Notes under the pieces: generated by a model | What the model was told of the DNA's origin: nothing | The model's database searches: none | Seen by the model: the letters and a program-made list of their open reading frames with translations, nothing else | In this document: positions 9,133 to 18,578 of the stretch, piece by piece | How the letters are laid out: each line of letters starts with the position of its first letter | Position numbering within the stretch: the stretch's first letter is position 1 | From: Spirochaetes bacterium GWE1_32_154 | GTDB lineage: Bacteria; Spirochaetota; GWE2-31-10 | Length of the DNA: 64,000 bases | Direction: 5' to 3' | Assembly: GCA_001829315.1 (NCBI GenBank) | Contig: MIAY01000017.1 | Span: 7,568-71,567 of the forward strand | Program-made: the position numbers and the translations under genes

Positions 9133-9613
9133 CTTGTATCCGTATAACTATTTTTTGAACATCAACAACAGGTATTTCATCATTTTCATGAGTTATTGAA
9201 CTATGAAAATATGCATCCTTATCATTCTGATCTTTAATGAAATGTATATCATTACTATTAATAAACACTATTTTTAAAATATCACTTATTATAAATGACA
9301 TTTTATCAACACTGTTTCTTAAAATCACAAACTTCTTCGCTTCAAGCATCTGATTGCTGAATAAAATCTGAAGATCAACCACACTGTACGGCTCTCCCTG
9401 ACGATTAATTAAACCGCGTATATAATGAGGCGTAAAAGGAAGATAGTGTATCTCATTTTCAATGATAATTTCCTGCACTATCAATTCGGGTAATGCAAAT
9501 TTCTTTTCACCAATTAAAACGATAACAAACTTCTCCCCGGTTTTCACATTGACATCTTCCGGGGGGGATGACTGATTACTTTTTAAACTGTCTATAATTT
9601 CACTATTTTCCAT
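9119..9613 (-). CDS. cheW: CheW coupling protein
   Basis: 164 residues. CheW links chemoreceptors to CheA. After a ~30-residue leader the CheW fold is clear: EKFVIVLIGEKKFALPELIV, then the hallmark PFTPHYIRGLINRQGEPYSV (R-G-x-x-N-x-R-G) and VVDLQILF, ending with IPVVDVQKIV. Follows the MCP gene by 11 bp. Confidence 0.93.
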   Translation of the reverse strand: MENSEIIDSLKSNQSSPPEDVNVKTGEKFVIVLIGEKKFALPELIVQEIIIENEIHYLPFTPHYIRGLINRQGEPYSVVDLQILFSNQMLEAKKFVILRNSVDKMSFIISDILKIVFINSNDIHFIKDQNDKDAYFHSSITHENDEIPVVDVQKIVIRIQDDLE

Positions 9614-9624
9614 TATAATTACTC

Positions 9625-11607
9625 TTATCCTTCTAATTTGTACTTGTTTACTATAGATTCCAAAGTTTCCGAAACAACATCCAAATCATCTGATGCATTA
9701 GTCGTTTCCCGGGTTGCAATCGCAATATTATCAACACCTTCTGAGATTTGTTTTATTGCAATGAGAATCTGTTCAAATGTACCAACCTGCTGATTGATTG
9801 ACTTTGCAATCTGTTTTGTTGAATCGGTTGAAATTTCCGAACTGGATAAAATATCAGCAAATAGATTATTAATTTCTTTTGTCAGTCCATTTCCTTCTTT
9901 AATACGCTCAGTTCCCTCTTCAGAAGTTAATATCAACCGGTCTGATGATTTCTGGATTTCTGTAATTCTGTTTTTTATTTCATTGGTTGAAGTAACTGTT
10001 GAATCTGCTAATCGTCTGATTTCAGTAGCAACAATCTGGAAATTCTTCCCGGCTTCCCCTGCAGCTGATGCTTCAAGTTCTGCATTGAACGCAATAATTT
10101 TAGTCTGATCGGCAATGCTATTAATGATATTCACAATATCCCAGATATTATCAATTCGTTCACTTAAGAATTTTATTCCATCAATAGTTGTTTTATTTGA
10201 AAGATTAATTTCTTCCATTTTACTTAAATTATCCTGTACCTTTGAAAAACCATTTTTAACGGTTACCTGAGTATTTGTTGTAATTGTTGTAATCTCACTA
10301 ATCTTTTTCTCAATCGATTTTGATAAACTATCAACATCTTCCATTGTACTGACAATTTCCTTAACAGCAGCAGCCTGCTGACTTGCTGTTGAAGAGGTTT
10401 CCTGTGATGAAGATGATAGTGCCTGAATTAATTCAACAACTTTATTGGTTATCTTTTTTAAATTGAATAAAACTTCTTTATAACTGGATAAAAAACTATT
10501 TAAAGAAGTACCCATATCATCAATCTCATCCCGGAATGAATGCACTGAAACAGATATATACTTTTGAGTAAAATCACCTTTTTCAGCAATATCAAAAATG
10601 TGTCCGAACCGTGCTATTTTCGATGATATAATTCTACTGATAAATGAAGAAATGACAATTAAAATGAATGAGGATAATACAATTCCTATGACAATTATTA
10701 AACGCATAATAACTAAAGGACTGAGTAATTCAGCTTGAGACATTCCGGTTACTATAATCCAGTCTAATTCTTTTATATACGAATAATATGCAATATATTT
10801 TCGTTCTTTCGTATCATTAATGCTTTTTTTTACGAACTCAATCCGACCTGATTTCGTCCGGCAAATGGTTTCTATATAGTCATTTTCAATAAGATTTGCA
10901 CCTTCTTCTTCCTGATGAATTATTGCATTACCTTCAACATCAAGTACAAATGTAAACCCGGTTTTACCATTTTTGGTAATCAGTAAATCATCCCGGAAAT
11001 CAGCTTTATTTAAAAGGGATGTAAATTCAGATTTATATGATGAACACCATATTATTAAATCCCATGGTTTAAAATAGGTTATATATCCGGCTTTCGTTCT
11101 CGCCTGTGTTTCATTTACATTTTTCCAGTCATATTCTATGTACCCTTCCTGTGAAGGTGTTTTAATTATAGCATCTACTTTTTGCCAAAATGGCTGTGCA
11201 GAAATATTAACACCTTCAGAAAGCGGATGAATAAATAACAATCCGTCTTTTTTTACTCCCGCGATATAACCGGTGTCCCCTACTTTCATAAAACCGGGAT
11301 ACAACAGCATATTTCGCGCTTCTTTAATCGCTTCTGCTTCGGTTAATATACCTTTTTGATATTGATTATAATAATAATCAGCAATTTTTCCGCCTTTATC
11401 AGAAAATGTCCGTAAATAATTTTTTACCGAGACATTGAGAATTCCTTCCATATTTCGATTAATTACATCTGATAAGGCTTGTAAATTTGTTTCCTGAATA
11501 GAAACTACTTTAATTTTCACATATTGGTATATTAATATTCCAATTACAAGAAATATTATAAAAGTTGCAGTTCCAAAGCTGAAAAACATCTTGTTTCCAA
11601 TTTTCAT
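9625..11607 (-). CDS. Methyl-accepting chemoreceptor with tandem Cache domains
   Basis: 660 residues. TM helix 1 (~9-30); a large periplasmic region with two Cache_2-like modules (FMKVGDTGYIAGVKKDGLLF and KTGFTFVLDVEGNAIIH); TM helix 2 (~295-320); HAMP; and a cytoplasmic signalling coil with the conserved hairpin tip DQTKIIAFNAELEASAAGE. Cache receptors usually bind small carboxylates or amino acids, but no ligand can be read here. It is the only receptor in the operon and is presumably the dedicated input to CheA/CheW and the two downstream cyclases. GGAG precedes the ATG. Confidence 0.93.
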   Translation of the reverse strand: MKIGNKMFFSFGTATFIIFLVIGILIYQYVKIKVVSIQETNLQALSDVINRNMEGILNVSVKNYLRTFSDKGGKIADYYYNQYQKGILTEAEAIKEARNMLLYPGFMKVGDTGYIAGVKKDGLLFIHPLSEGVNISAQPFWQKVDAIIKTPSQEGYIEYDWKNVNETQARTKAGYITYFKPWDLIIWCSSYKSEFTSLLNKADFRDDLLITKNGKTGFTFVLDVEGNAIIHQEEEGANLIENDYIETICRTKSGRIEFVKKSINDTKERKYIAYYSYIKELDWIIVTGMSQAELLSPLVIMRLIIVIGIVLSSFILIVISSFISRIISSKIARFGHIFDIAEKGDFTQKYISVSVHSFRDEIDDMGTSLNSFLSSYKEVLFNLKKITNKVVELIQALSSSSQETSSTASQQAAAVKEIVSTMEDVDSLSKSIEKKISEITTITTNTQVTVKNGFSKVQDNLSKMEEINLSNKTTIDGIKFLSERIDNIWDIVNIINSIADQTKIIAFNAELEASAAGEAGKNFQIVATEIRRLADSTVTSTNEIKNRITEIQKSSDRLILTSEEGTERIKEGNGLTKEINNLFADILSSSEISTDSTKQIAKSINQQVGTFEQILIAIKQISEGVDNIAIATRETTNASDDLDVVSETLESIVNKYKLEG

Positions 11608-11711
11608 ACAAACTCCGAATTAAAAAAATTCAATACTTACTACTCGACAGTTTGTTGCTAAAAAACAATAGATGTTCTTGTAAAAATCGTGATACACTTA
11701 ATATCGATCAG

Positions 11712-14108
11712 TTAACCTCGTGCAAACTCTTCAAATTGGGGCAAAAGGCTTGAATAACCAACATCTCTTTCAAAATTAATTTCTATACGAAGTGCCCGTA
11801 ACCCTTTAATCCCCTGAAGATCTTCAAGCAGTAAATCTTCAATTGTATCTTCTATTAAATACTTTTTTGCTATTAAAAACTCGAGGTATTGTCTATATTC
11901 AACGGCTTCAGAATTCTGGGTGTAGACAATTGCAATTTTACCAATTTGAGTCAACCGTTCTTCAGTATCTTTAATCACTGCTTTATCGATACGTTTTTTC
12001 ATGATTTCATACCGGATATTATACGCACCTTCAACAGCAAGTTTATTCTCATCGGTTTTAAACATTAATGTTAACGGCATATCCTGAACTACGACAAGAT
12101 GGGTTGTATCAAGTTTAATTTTTTGTTTTTCTTTTATTTTATCAGTTAATAACGCTATGTTTGATAATATTATCAATTGCCAGAGTCTTAGATTCTTAAG
12201 ATACAGTTTATTAAATTCACTATCACCAATAAGTGATGAACCGATATAAATATTCTGATCAATTCCATCAGTTGTGTTTTTATCAAAATAATGAGGGTAC
12301 ATTTTTTGCGCTTCCGGTTGAACTGAATCAATATAATTTGATATGGTTTTATTTAACAGATCAACGCTGTCATCAAAATCTTTTCTTTTGTTATACAAAG
12401 TTCCAATATTTGAATCAATTACATTGTAATAGTGGGCAATTTTTTCATTAACGGTTTCATTAAGATTTTTTAAATTTTTAAAACACGTTTCAATTTCATT
12501 ATGTAAAAAACCGATTATTCCAAGCTCATTCCCGCTTGACAGGTTTTCCTTAATTTCAGATAAATAGTTGTCGACACGAAATAGATATTCATCGAGAATA
12601 GGAAGTTTTCTTACCGTTTGAACCGATTCAAGAATATCCTTTATAAGTTGAAGATGTTCTTCAAGATCTGACTGAATCGCTGTATTTCGCTGCACTGATG
12701 AACCACGAATATCTGTTGCGCAATAAAGCGGATACACATCTTCAAAAACAATTTTTTCAACATCACTTTGTTTGTTTTCATTATGTTTATCAATCATTTT
12801 CATTGCAGCTTCACGAAATTTCCATTCAATAGACGGATGAATTGAAGTATAATTGGTTCTGATTATAGATTGAACCTCATTATCAAAATCATCCAATGCT
12901 CGTTCAATTACGAGTGAAAAAAGCGGATATAATTCCTCTAATTTCATTAAATTAATCGGATCAAAAGCAAAGGCTTCAGATGAAGACAGAAAAAACTCAC
13001 CGATTACATTTTCACCTGTTGTTAACGGTCGAATAAGAATTGATTTTATATCATTTTTCAATAATTCTGTTTCAAAATTATTCTGTGTTTTTCCTTTAAT
13101 ATATCCCGGAAAATCATTAATTATTAAAGTTTTCTTTTCAATATAAGCCTGTTGAAAAACCGAATTATGGAAATCATCTGTATCAATATGTTTTGACTCT
13201 CTGTAAATACATTCGACATCACTGCATTTATGAGAAACAGAATTTAACATAAGAATTTTAGAATTATGAAATGCAGCGATACCAACAAATACAGTTTGAT
13301 TTTTTAAAAGACTTCTAATATTATCCTGTATGTTAACAATGATTTGACGGTCAAGAATTGAATTTTTAAACATCAATTCTTTTTTTATTTCAGATATGAT
13401 CTGACTATCAGTAATATCAGTTTTATTTATTAACAATAAACCGCTTAATTTAAAATTGTCCGGAGCTATAATTTTTGTGATTACATTTAAATCATTAAGA
13501 TTATCTTTAATTTCCTGTAATTGCAGATCTGTTAACTTCGGTATAGTTTTAGCCGGTATGATTTTTACGAATCGATCATCAAATTTTGATTTGAAAAACT
13601 TTATAAAATTGTTTTTCTTATGCTGGATTTTCGTAATGATTTCATTATCATATTGTATATCAAACCCGTAAAATTCATTTAATATTTTTATATAAATATA
13701 CAAAGTTGTTTTACAATTTATGTCATTATTTTGATTATTACTGAAACTTATTCCATCATTTTCAATTTCTTTAACATACGTTAAAAAACCATCAGAATAA
13801 TAAAACGGGAGTTTTTTCAAATCAAAAGTATGCATTGTAAAAATGGTGGAATTATTGTCTCCCGGAGGAATAATAATTGAAAAAAGAATCGAAAAGAAAT
13901 CCTTAAACTTATCTGAATGAGGATTTTCATTTATTCTGCGCATACTATCAGGGGTACTGCAAAAAGTGCTAATGTGTTTTCTATAGATTTCACCATATAA
14001 AGGATGGTTTTCAAAACTTTTCCAATAGTCAAGCAGATACTGAATTGTAAACTCAGATTCAAAATTGGTAATGGTATTGGTGCAAGATGTAATGTTTATT
14101 GAAAGCAT
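11712..14108 (-). CDS. Large GAF-domain protein upstream of the chemosensory operon
   Basis: 798 residues, no membrane segment. A GAF domain lies at about 235-405 (FVGIAAFHNSKILMLNSV, SILIRPLTTGENVIGEFFLSS). The following segment contains VYPLYCATDIRGSSVQRN, superficially like the first strand of class III cyclases (F-x-D-I-R-G-F-T), though later metal and Asn/Arg motifs were not found. The C-terminal half is helical. Related long GAF proteins occur in Bacteroidota and spirochetes. It is 104 bp upstream of the MCP gene on the same strand and could be the operon's first gene or a separate unit. Confidence 0.7.
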   Translation of the reverse strand: MLSINITSCTNTITNFESEFTIQYLLDYWKSFENHPLYGEIYRKHISTFCSTPDSMRRINENPHSDKFKDFFSILFSIIIPPGDNNSTIFTMHTFDLKKLPFYYSDGFLTYVKEIENDGISFSNNQNNDINCKTTLYIYIKILNEFYGFDIQYDNEIITKIQHKKNNFIKFFKSKFDDRFVKIIPAKTIPKLTDLQLQEIKDNLNDLNVITKIIAPDNFKLSGLLLINKTDITDSQIISEIKKELMFKNSILDRQIIVNIQDNIRSLLKNQTVFVGIAAFHNSKILMLNSVSHKCSDVECIYRESKHIDTDDFHNSVFQQAYIEKKTLIINDFPGYIKGKTQNNFETELLKNDIKSILIRPLTTGENVIGEFFLSSSEAFAFDPINLMKLEELYPLFSLVIERALDDFDNEVQSIIRTNYTSIHPSIEWKFREAAMKMIDKHNENKQSDVEKIVFEDVYPLYCATDIRGSSVQRNTAIQSDLEEHLQLIKDILESVQTVRKLPILDEYLFRVDNYLSEIKENLSSGNELGIIGFLHNEIETCFKNLKNLNETVNEKIAHYYNVIDSNIGTLYNKRKDFDDSVDLLNKTISNYIDSVQPEAQKMYPHYFDKNTTDGIDQNIYIGSSLIGDSEFNKLYLKNLRLWQLIILSNIALLTDKIKEKQKIKLDTTHLVVVQDMPLTLMFKTDENKLAVEGAYNIRYEIMKKRIDKAVIKDTEERLTQIGKIAIVYTQNSEAVEYRQYLEFLIAKKYLIEDTIEDLLLEDLQGIKGLRALRIEINFERDVGYSSLLPQFEEFARG

Positions 14109-14184
14109 ACGATTTTTGTCTCCCCTAATTTGTAAAATGTACTATTAGCGTATCTATAAGTCAATACAATTTAGAAAAAAATGA

Positions 14185-14208
14185 GAATGAGTGATTACTC
14201 ACTCATTC
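14185..14208. promoter_or_regulatory. Palindromic operator-like site before EamA gene
   Basis: Perfect inverted repeat GAATGAGTGA-TTAC-TCACTCATTC, 2 bp upstream of a TTGACA -35 box. The symmetry and TGA-rich arms resemble TetR-family operators. A hairpin role is less likely because no U-run follows. It lies between the divergent GAF and EamA genes, so it could act on either. Confidence 0.5.
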
Positions 14209-14210
14209 TA

Positions 14211-14239
14211 TTGACAAAACAATTCCTATATATTAGAAA
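14211..14239 (+). promoter_or_regulatory. Candidate sigma-70 promoter of EamA gene
   Basis: Consensus TTGACA at 14211-14216. A weak -10 (TAGAAA at 14234) lies at 17-bp spacing; better-looking TATATT boxes lie at non-optimal spacing. The ATG is at 14274. Confidence 0.4.
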
Positions 14240-14273
14240 TAACAGCCTCATTTGAGTAAAAAAGGTAACATAT

Positions 14274-15182
14274 ATGATAACAAAATTTGGTGAAATTGCA
14301 GCATTAGTCACTGCTTTTTCATGGACAGCTGCAGCGATGATTTTTGAATCAGCATCAAAAAGAGCGGGAGTTACAGCTGTTAATACTCTAAAAGTATTAT
14401 TCGGTACAATATATCTCGCTATTCTTGCACTTTTTCTCAACAACCACATTTTTCCATTTGATCTTCCCGTTAAAACCTGGTTATTTATGAGTGCTTCAGG
14501 AATAATCGGTTTTGTTGTAGGTGACTACTTTCTATTTAATGCATATTTACTCATAGGTTCACGAATCAGCATGTTATTAATGTCAGCATCTGTTCCAATG
14601 ACAGCAATCGCTTCATATTTCATTTTTAAAGAATCAATCAGTTCCTGGGGCGGATATGGAATTGCGCTGGCGATTATTGGTATCTCTATAACAGTTGTTG
14701 GAGGGAAACAAAAAAAACAAAGTACTGATGAAGCACATGTACATTCGGATTATATAAAAGGAATCATCTTTGGAATCATGTCTGCTATAGCAATGGCTAT
14801 GGGAACATTACTTACCAAAGTGGGAGCAGCCGATGTGAGTGCTATTGCAGCAACCCAGGTAAGAATAATGTCAGCACTAGTCGGCTTTATTATCTTTACA
14901 ATAGTTTTTGGAAGAACTAATGAAATCATTAGTGCCATAAAAAATAAACAATCAATGCTCTATATAGCAATTGGTTCAATCTTCGGTCCTTTTATCGGAG
15001 TCGGAGCACTATTGTATGCACTTCAGCATGCAAAAGCGGGAGTGGTATCAACAATTTCATCTTTAACACCTATCCTGATAATAGCCCCTTCAATTATCTT
15101 TTTTAAAAAGAAAGTCACCTTTATGGAAATCACCGGCGCATTCATAGCAGTCGGCGGAATATCATTATTATTTATTTACTAA
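14274..15182 (+). CDS. EamA/DMT-family transporter
   Basis: 302 residues with about ten hydrophobic helices in two homologous EamA halves, the classic drug/metabolite transporter layout. The second half starts near residue 160 (GIIFGIMSAIAMAMGTLL), and the family signature GALLYALQHAKAGVVSTISS is present near the end. Substrate cannot be predicted. Monocistronic, with a palindrome and promoter upstream and hairpins downstream. Confidence 0.92.
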   Translation: MITKFGEIAALVTAFSWTAAAMIFESASKRAGVTAVNTLKVLFGTIYLAILALFLNNHIFPFDLPVKTWLFMSASGIIGFVVGDYFLFNAYLLIGSRISMLLMSASVPMTAIASYFIFKESISSWGGYGIALAIIGISITVVGGKQKKQSTDEAHVHSDYIKGIIFGIMSAIAMAMGTLLTKVGAADVSAIAATQVRIMSALVGFIIFTIVFGRTNEIISAIKNKQSMLYIAIGSIFGPFIGVGALLYALQHAKAGVVSTISSLTPILIIAPSIIFFKKKVTFMEITGAFIAVGGISLLFIY

Positions 15183-15283
15183 TTTCAAAATTATCATTTT
15201 TGATAATTTCATTATAATTAAAATAAACCCGCATCATCACGTTTGCTTAACTAATTTCAAAATTATCATTTTTGATAATTTCA
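15178..15283. repeat. Duplicated 34-bp hairpin (tandem terminator-like)
   Basis: The same 34-bp sequence occurs at 15178-15211 and 15250-15283. Each copy folds into AAATTATCA-TTTT-TGATAATTT, a perfect 9-bp stem. The first copy includes the EamA stop codon. AT-rich stems without a long T-run make poor intrinsic terminators, but the duplication just upstream of the flagellar promoter suggests insulation or regulation. Confidence 0.7.
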
Positions 15284-15303
15284 ATATTAATAAAAAAAAC
15301 AAG

Positions 15304-15330
15304 TTAACCATTTTATTAAAATTCCGAAAC
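15304..15330 (+). promoter_or_regulatory. Candidate sigma-28-like promoter of flgG
   Basis: TTAA, 15 bp, then TCCGAAAC resembles the flagellar sigma-28 pattern (TAAA-N15-GCCGATAA) only in part. It lies 30 bp upstream of the flgG ATG, at a sensible distance. Confidence 0.3.
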
Positions 15331-15360
15331 TCTATCTATACAGGGAAAAGGAGTAATTTT

Positions 15361-16155
15361 ATGTTACGATCATTATGGACAGCAGCAAGTGGTATGAATG
15401 GCCAGCAATTTAATATTGATACAATTTCAAATAACTTATCGAATGTTAATACAACCGGTTTTAAAAAGACAAGAGCTGAATTTGAAGACCTTCTTTATCA
15501 AAACCTTCGTCTTGCCGGTACACCATCGAGTTCAATAAGCGACTATCCTACAGGTGTTTATGTTGGTCTCGGTGTTAAAACAGCTTCAACCCAAAGAATC
15601 TTTGAACAAGGGGCACCACAAAATACCAATGTTAAAACAGACCTTGCAATTGAAGGTGAAGGTTTCTTTAAAGTAACCATGTATGACGGAACTGAAGCAT
15701 ACACGAGAGACGGTGCATGGAAAGTTGACTCAAACAGACAAATGGTTAATCATAGCGGATACAAAATGGAACCGGAGATTATTTTCCCCGAAAATTTCCT
15801 CATGGACTCAGTAACAATCAGTCAGGATGGAAAAGTAACCTGTAAAATCGGCGGTGATGATGAAATACAGGATGTCGGACAAGTTAATATATTCCGTTTC
15901 GTAAATCCGGCAGGTTTAACTTCAGTTGGTGGAAATCTCTACAAAATTTCAGATGCCTCAGGTGCTGAAATTGAAGGCACTCCAGCCTATGACGGTATGG
16001 GAAAACTTCACCATGGTTTTATAGAAATGAGTAATGTTAAAGTAGTTGAAGAAATGGTAAATATGATTGTCGCACAAAGAGCGTATGAATTAAACTCAAA
16101 AGCGGTACAAACATCCGATTCATTATTAAACACGGCAGTTAATTTAAAAAGGTAA
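15361..16155 (+). CDS. flgG: FlgG distal rod protein
   Basis: 264 residues, normal length. Starts with the rod-protein signature MLRSLWTAASGM and NNLSNVNTTGFKK, and ends with the conserved coiled-coil motif NVKVVEEMVNMIVAQRAYE. It forms the distal rod of the periplasmic flagellar motor. A strong GGAG precedes the ATG, and it heads the flgG-flgA-flgI-flgJ operon. flgF, often next to flgG, is absent here. Confidence 0.97.
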   Translation: MLRSLWTAASGMNGQQFNIDTISNNLSNVNTTGFKKTRAEFEDLLYQNLRLAGTPSSSISDYPTGVYVGLGVKTASTQRIFEQGAPQNTNVKTDLAIEGEGFFKVTMYDGTEAYTRDGAWKVDSNRQMVNHSGYKMEPEIIFPENFLMDSVTISQDGKVTCKIGGDDEIQDVGQVNIFRFVNPAGLTSVGGNLYKISDASGAEIEGTPAYDGMGKLHHGFIEMSNVKVVEEMVNMIVAQRAYELNSKAVQTSDSLLNTAVNLKR

Positions 16156-16157
16156 TT

Positions 16158-17111
16158 ATGATTTCAAATAAATTCTTTGGTATTATTTTTATTATCTTCA
16201 TTAATAGTATGGCATTCTCATCAACCTATTCATTAAAAGAAAGTATAATTACTGATAAAAAGTCATTATTTTTTAACGACATCGTATATGAAAATGTTGA
16301 AGAGTATCTTCTGGATATTAAAATCTGTGATGTATCAACTGAATATGATATGAGATTTACACCGGTTGATATTATGGAAAAACTCTTTGCACAAGGCATT
16401 AATACAATCACTATAACCGGAAGAAATATAATAATACAAACTGAAAACGATGAAAGTGATGATGAGAACACATCAAGTGTTTTGAATAATTCACCAATTG
16501 ACTTATTATACAATCATATTTACTCATTCATCCCGAAAGAAAAATACAAAATAAACATCAATGTTCTTGAAACAATACCGTTTGCAAATGTAGAAACTAC
16601 GTATGAGAAAGCTCAGTGGGAAATACCGCTTATTAAAAACGGATTGCAGGACATTACAAAATTCAGGAAATTACGACTTAAAATAGATGGAAAATCTGTA
16701 ACTGTACGGCTTGACATAAAAGTACTTGCTGATGTGTATATTTCTAAAGAAAATAAGAAAAAAGACGATTCTCTAAAAGAATCAGATTTTATAAAAATGA
16801 ATATGGATATCACAAGTATCTCAAACTTTGAAAATATTATGTATGATATTAAAGACAATTATTATTATACTAAAAATATTACAAACGGTGAAATATTGCG
16901 ATCTACGATAATAGATTTGCGTCACGATGTAAAAAAAGGTGAAGCAGTTACCGTTCTCATAGAAAGAAACGGCGTTTCATTATCGCTCAAAGCAACTGCA
17001 CTAGAAAGCGGTAACTTTGGAAAACCATTATCGGTGAAAGTAATCAATGGCGGAAATCTCTACGGTATTTTGAGGAGTTCTGAAAATGGGAAAATTATTG
17101 AAATTAATTAG
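16158..17111 (+). CDS. flgA: FlgA flagellar P-ring assembly chaperone
   Basis: 317 residues with an N-terminal signal peptide (MISNKFFGIIFIIFINSMAF). The C-terminal third matches FlgA/SAF: VTVLIERNGVSLSLKATALE, then GNFGKPLSVKVINGG. The N-terminal two thirds are diverged, as usual for spirochete FlgA. It starts 2 bp after the flgG stop and overlaps flgI by 26 bp. It acts in the periplasm on FlgI. Confidence 0.9.
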   Translation: MISNKFFGIIFIIFINSMAFSSTYSLKESIITDKKSLFFNDIVYENVEEYLLDIKICDVSTEYDMRFTPVDIMEKLFAQGINTITITGRNIIIQTENDESDDENTSSVLNNSPIDLLYNHIYSFIPKEKYKININVLETIPFANVETTYEKAQWEIPLIKNGLQDITKFRKLRLKIDGKSVTVRLDIKVLADVYISKENKKKDDSLKESDFIKMNMDITSISNFENIMYDIKDNYYYTKNITNGEILRSTIIDLRHDVKKGEAVTVLIERNGVSLSLKATALESGNFGKPLSVKVINGGNLYGILRSSENGKIIEIN

Positions 17112-18099
17112 TATATCAGCATTTATTTTCTTCAATTTTTTTGTATATTCTGTAACCCCCGTACGAATTAAAGATATTGCTGTAATCCAGGGACTGAAAG
17201 AAAATCAACTCACCGGAATCGGTTTAGTAACCGGGCTTAAAGGACAGGGTGATTCTCCAAAATTTGAGTTAACCAGAAAAATGCTCTATAATTTCACCTC
17301 AAACTTCGGTTTTAATATCAAAGAAACTGATGTAAACAGTAAGAATGTTGCCGCTGTTGTCGTAACCGCACGAACTGACGGTTTCACCCGGGTCGGTGAT
17401 TCAATCAACGTTTCAATAAGTACCATTGGGGATGCTAAATCATTAGAAGGCGGTATATTATTACAAACTGCATTACAAGGTGCAAACGGTGTGATTTATG
17501 CTGTTGCTCAAGGCAGATTATTAACCGGAACAAAAGCTCAAGGAACCGAGTCTACCGGCTCTATCCCCGGTGGAGCTATAGTTGAACAAAACATAATCAG
17601 TAATTTTATACAAAACAATACAATACGATTAATAATAAAAAATGCTGATTTTACAACTGCAAATATGATTAAAGAAGCAATCATTGGTTTAAATCCTGAA
17701 TTTAAAGTAAATGCAAGTGATTCGGGTATCGTAGAAATTATATTGGATGAAGTATCTGCAAAAGATCCTGTAAATATAATATCGCAAATTGAAGTCTTAA
17801 CAGTGACACCCGATTTTACCAATGCTGTTGTTATTGATAAAAAAACCGGTGTTATTGTAACCGGTGGCGGAGTAATTATTCAGGAATGTACTGTTTCAAC
17901 TGCATCACTATCATTATCAGTGAACAAGAAAAAAAATGCTAATGAACCGAAAAAAAACAGTATGAAAATAACGGCAACCACCGTTGATGAATTAGTCAAT
18001 GTTTTGAACCAGACAGGAATTCCTGTGAATGAAATAACAGCATTATTGGAAGCAATTCACAGAACAGGTGCATTAAACGCAAAGTTAATTATACTATAA
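17086..18099 (+). CDS. flgI: FlgI P-ring protein
   Basis: 337 residues, with signal peptide then the FlgI start VRIKDIAVIQGLKENQLTGI, GLVTGLKGQGDS, and VVVTARTDGFTRVGDSINVS. GGAG sits 8 bases before the ATG within the end of flgA. The C terminus contains the family segment NQTGIPVNEITALLEAIHRT. Spirochetes keep FlgI although their flagella are periplasmic. Confidence 0.96.
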   Translation: MGKLLKLISISAFIFFNFFVYSVTPVRIKDIAVIQGLKENQLTGIGLVTGLKGQGDSPKFELTRKMLYNFTSNFGFNIKETDVNSKNVAAVVVTARTDGFTRVGDSINVSISTIGDAKSLEGGILLQTALQGANGVIYAVAQGRLLTGTKAQGTESTGSIPGGAIVEQNIISNFIQNNTIRLIIKNADFTTANMIKEAIIGLNPEFKVNASDSGIVEIILDEVSAKDPVNIISQIEVLTVTPDFTNAVVIDKKTGVIVTGGGVIIQECTVSTASLSLSVNKKKNANEPKKNSMKITATTVDELVNVLNQTGIPVNEITALLEAIHRTGALNAKLIIL

Positions 18100-18109
18100 G
18101 GGGTTATAT

Positions 18110-18508
18110 ATGGCAAATGGATTAACATCACTAACAGAAAACAGACAGGAATATAGATACCTCGAAAAAATTAAAAATACAAATAATGTTAAATTAGATA
18201 CATCTGCAAAGAAGTGGAATGATTTACTGGTAAAAAGTGGCCCGGCAACAGGTCAGGTTGATACTTCAAAATTATCAAGCGATGAAAAAGAAGTGTATGA
18301 CCGTAGTGTTGAAATGGAAAGTTTTTTGTGGAAACAGGTTCTTAACTCAATGAAACAGACAATTAACAAAAGTAAACTGATTGATGGCGGTCAGACTGAG
18401 GAAATATTTACAGACTTCCTCTATGATGAATATTCAATGATGATGGCTAAAAAATCAGGAACAGGCATTGCAGACACTTTGTTTAAACAATTATCAGGAT
18501 ATATGTAG
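18110..18508 (+). CDS. flgJ: FlgJ-type rod-binding protein
   Basis: 132 residues, only the rod-binding domain of FlgJ without the muramidase domain, as in spirochetes. Hallmark: ESFLWKQVLNSMKQTI, then GGQTEEIFTDFLYDEYSMMM and KKSGTGIADTLFKQL. Directly follows flgI. Confidence 0.92.
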   Translation: MANGLTSLTENRQEYRYLEKIKNTNNVKLDTSAKKWNDLLVKSGPATGQVDTSKLSSDEKEVYDRSVEMESFLWKQVLNSMKQTINKSKLIDGGQTEEIFTDFLYDEYSMMMAKKSGTGIADTLFKQLSGYM

Positions 18509-18578
18509 AGAATAGCGCTCTTGCAAAAATAGAAATTCTATGATAGATTGATGAAAATCAATTTCATTGGAGATTTCA

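Noticed and set aside
14195-14449. 84-codon minus-strand frame over the EamA start
   Set aside because: Overlaps the well-supported EamA gene and its promoter; translation shows no family.
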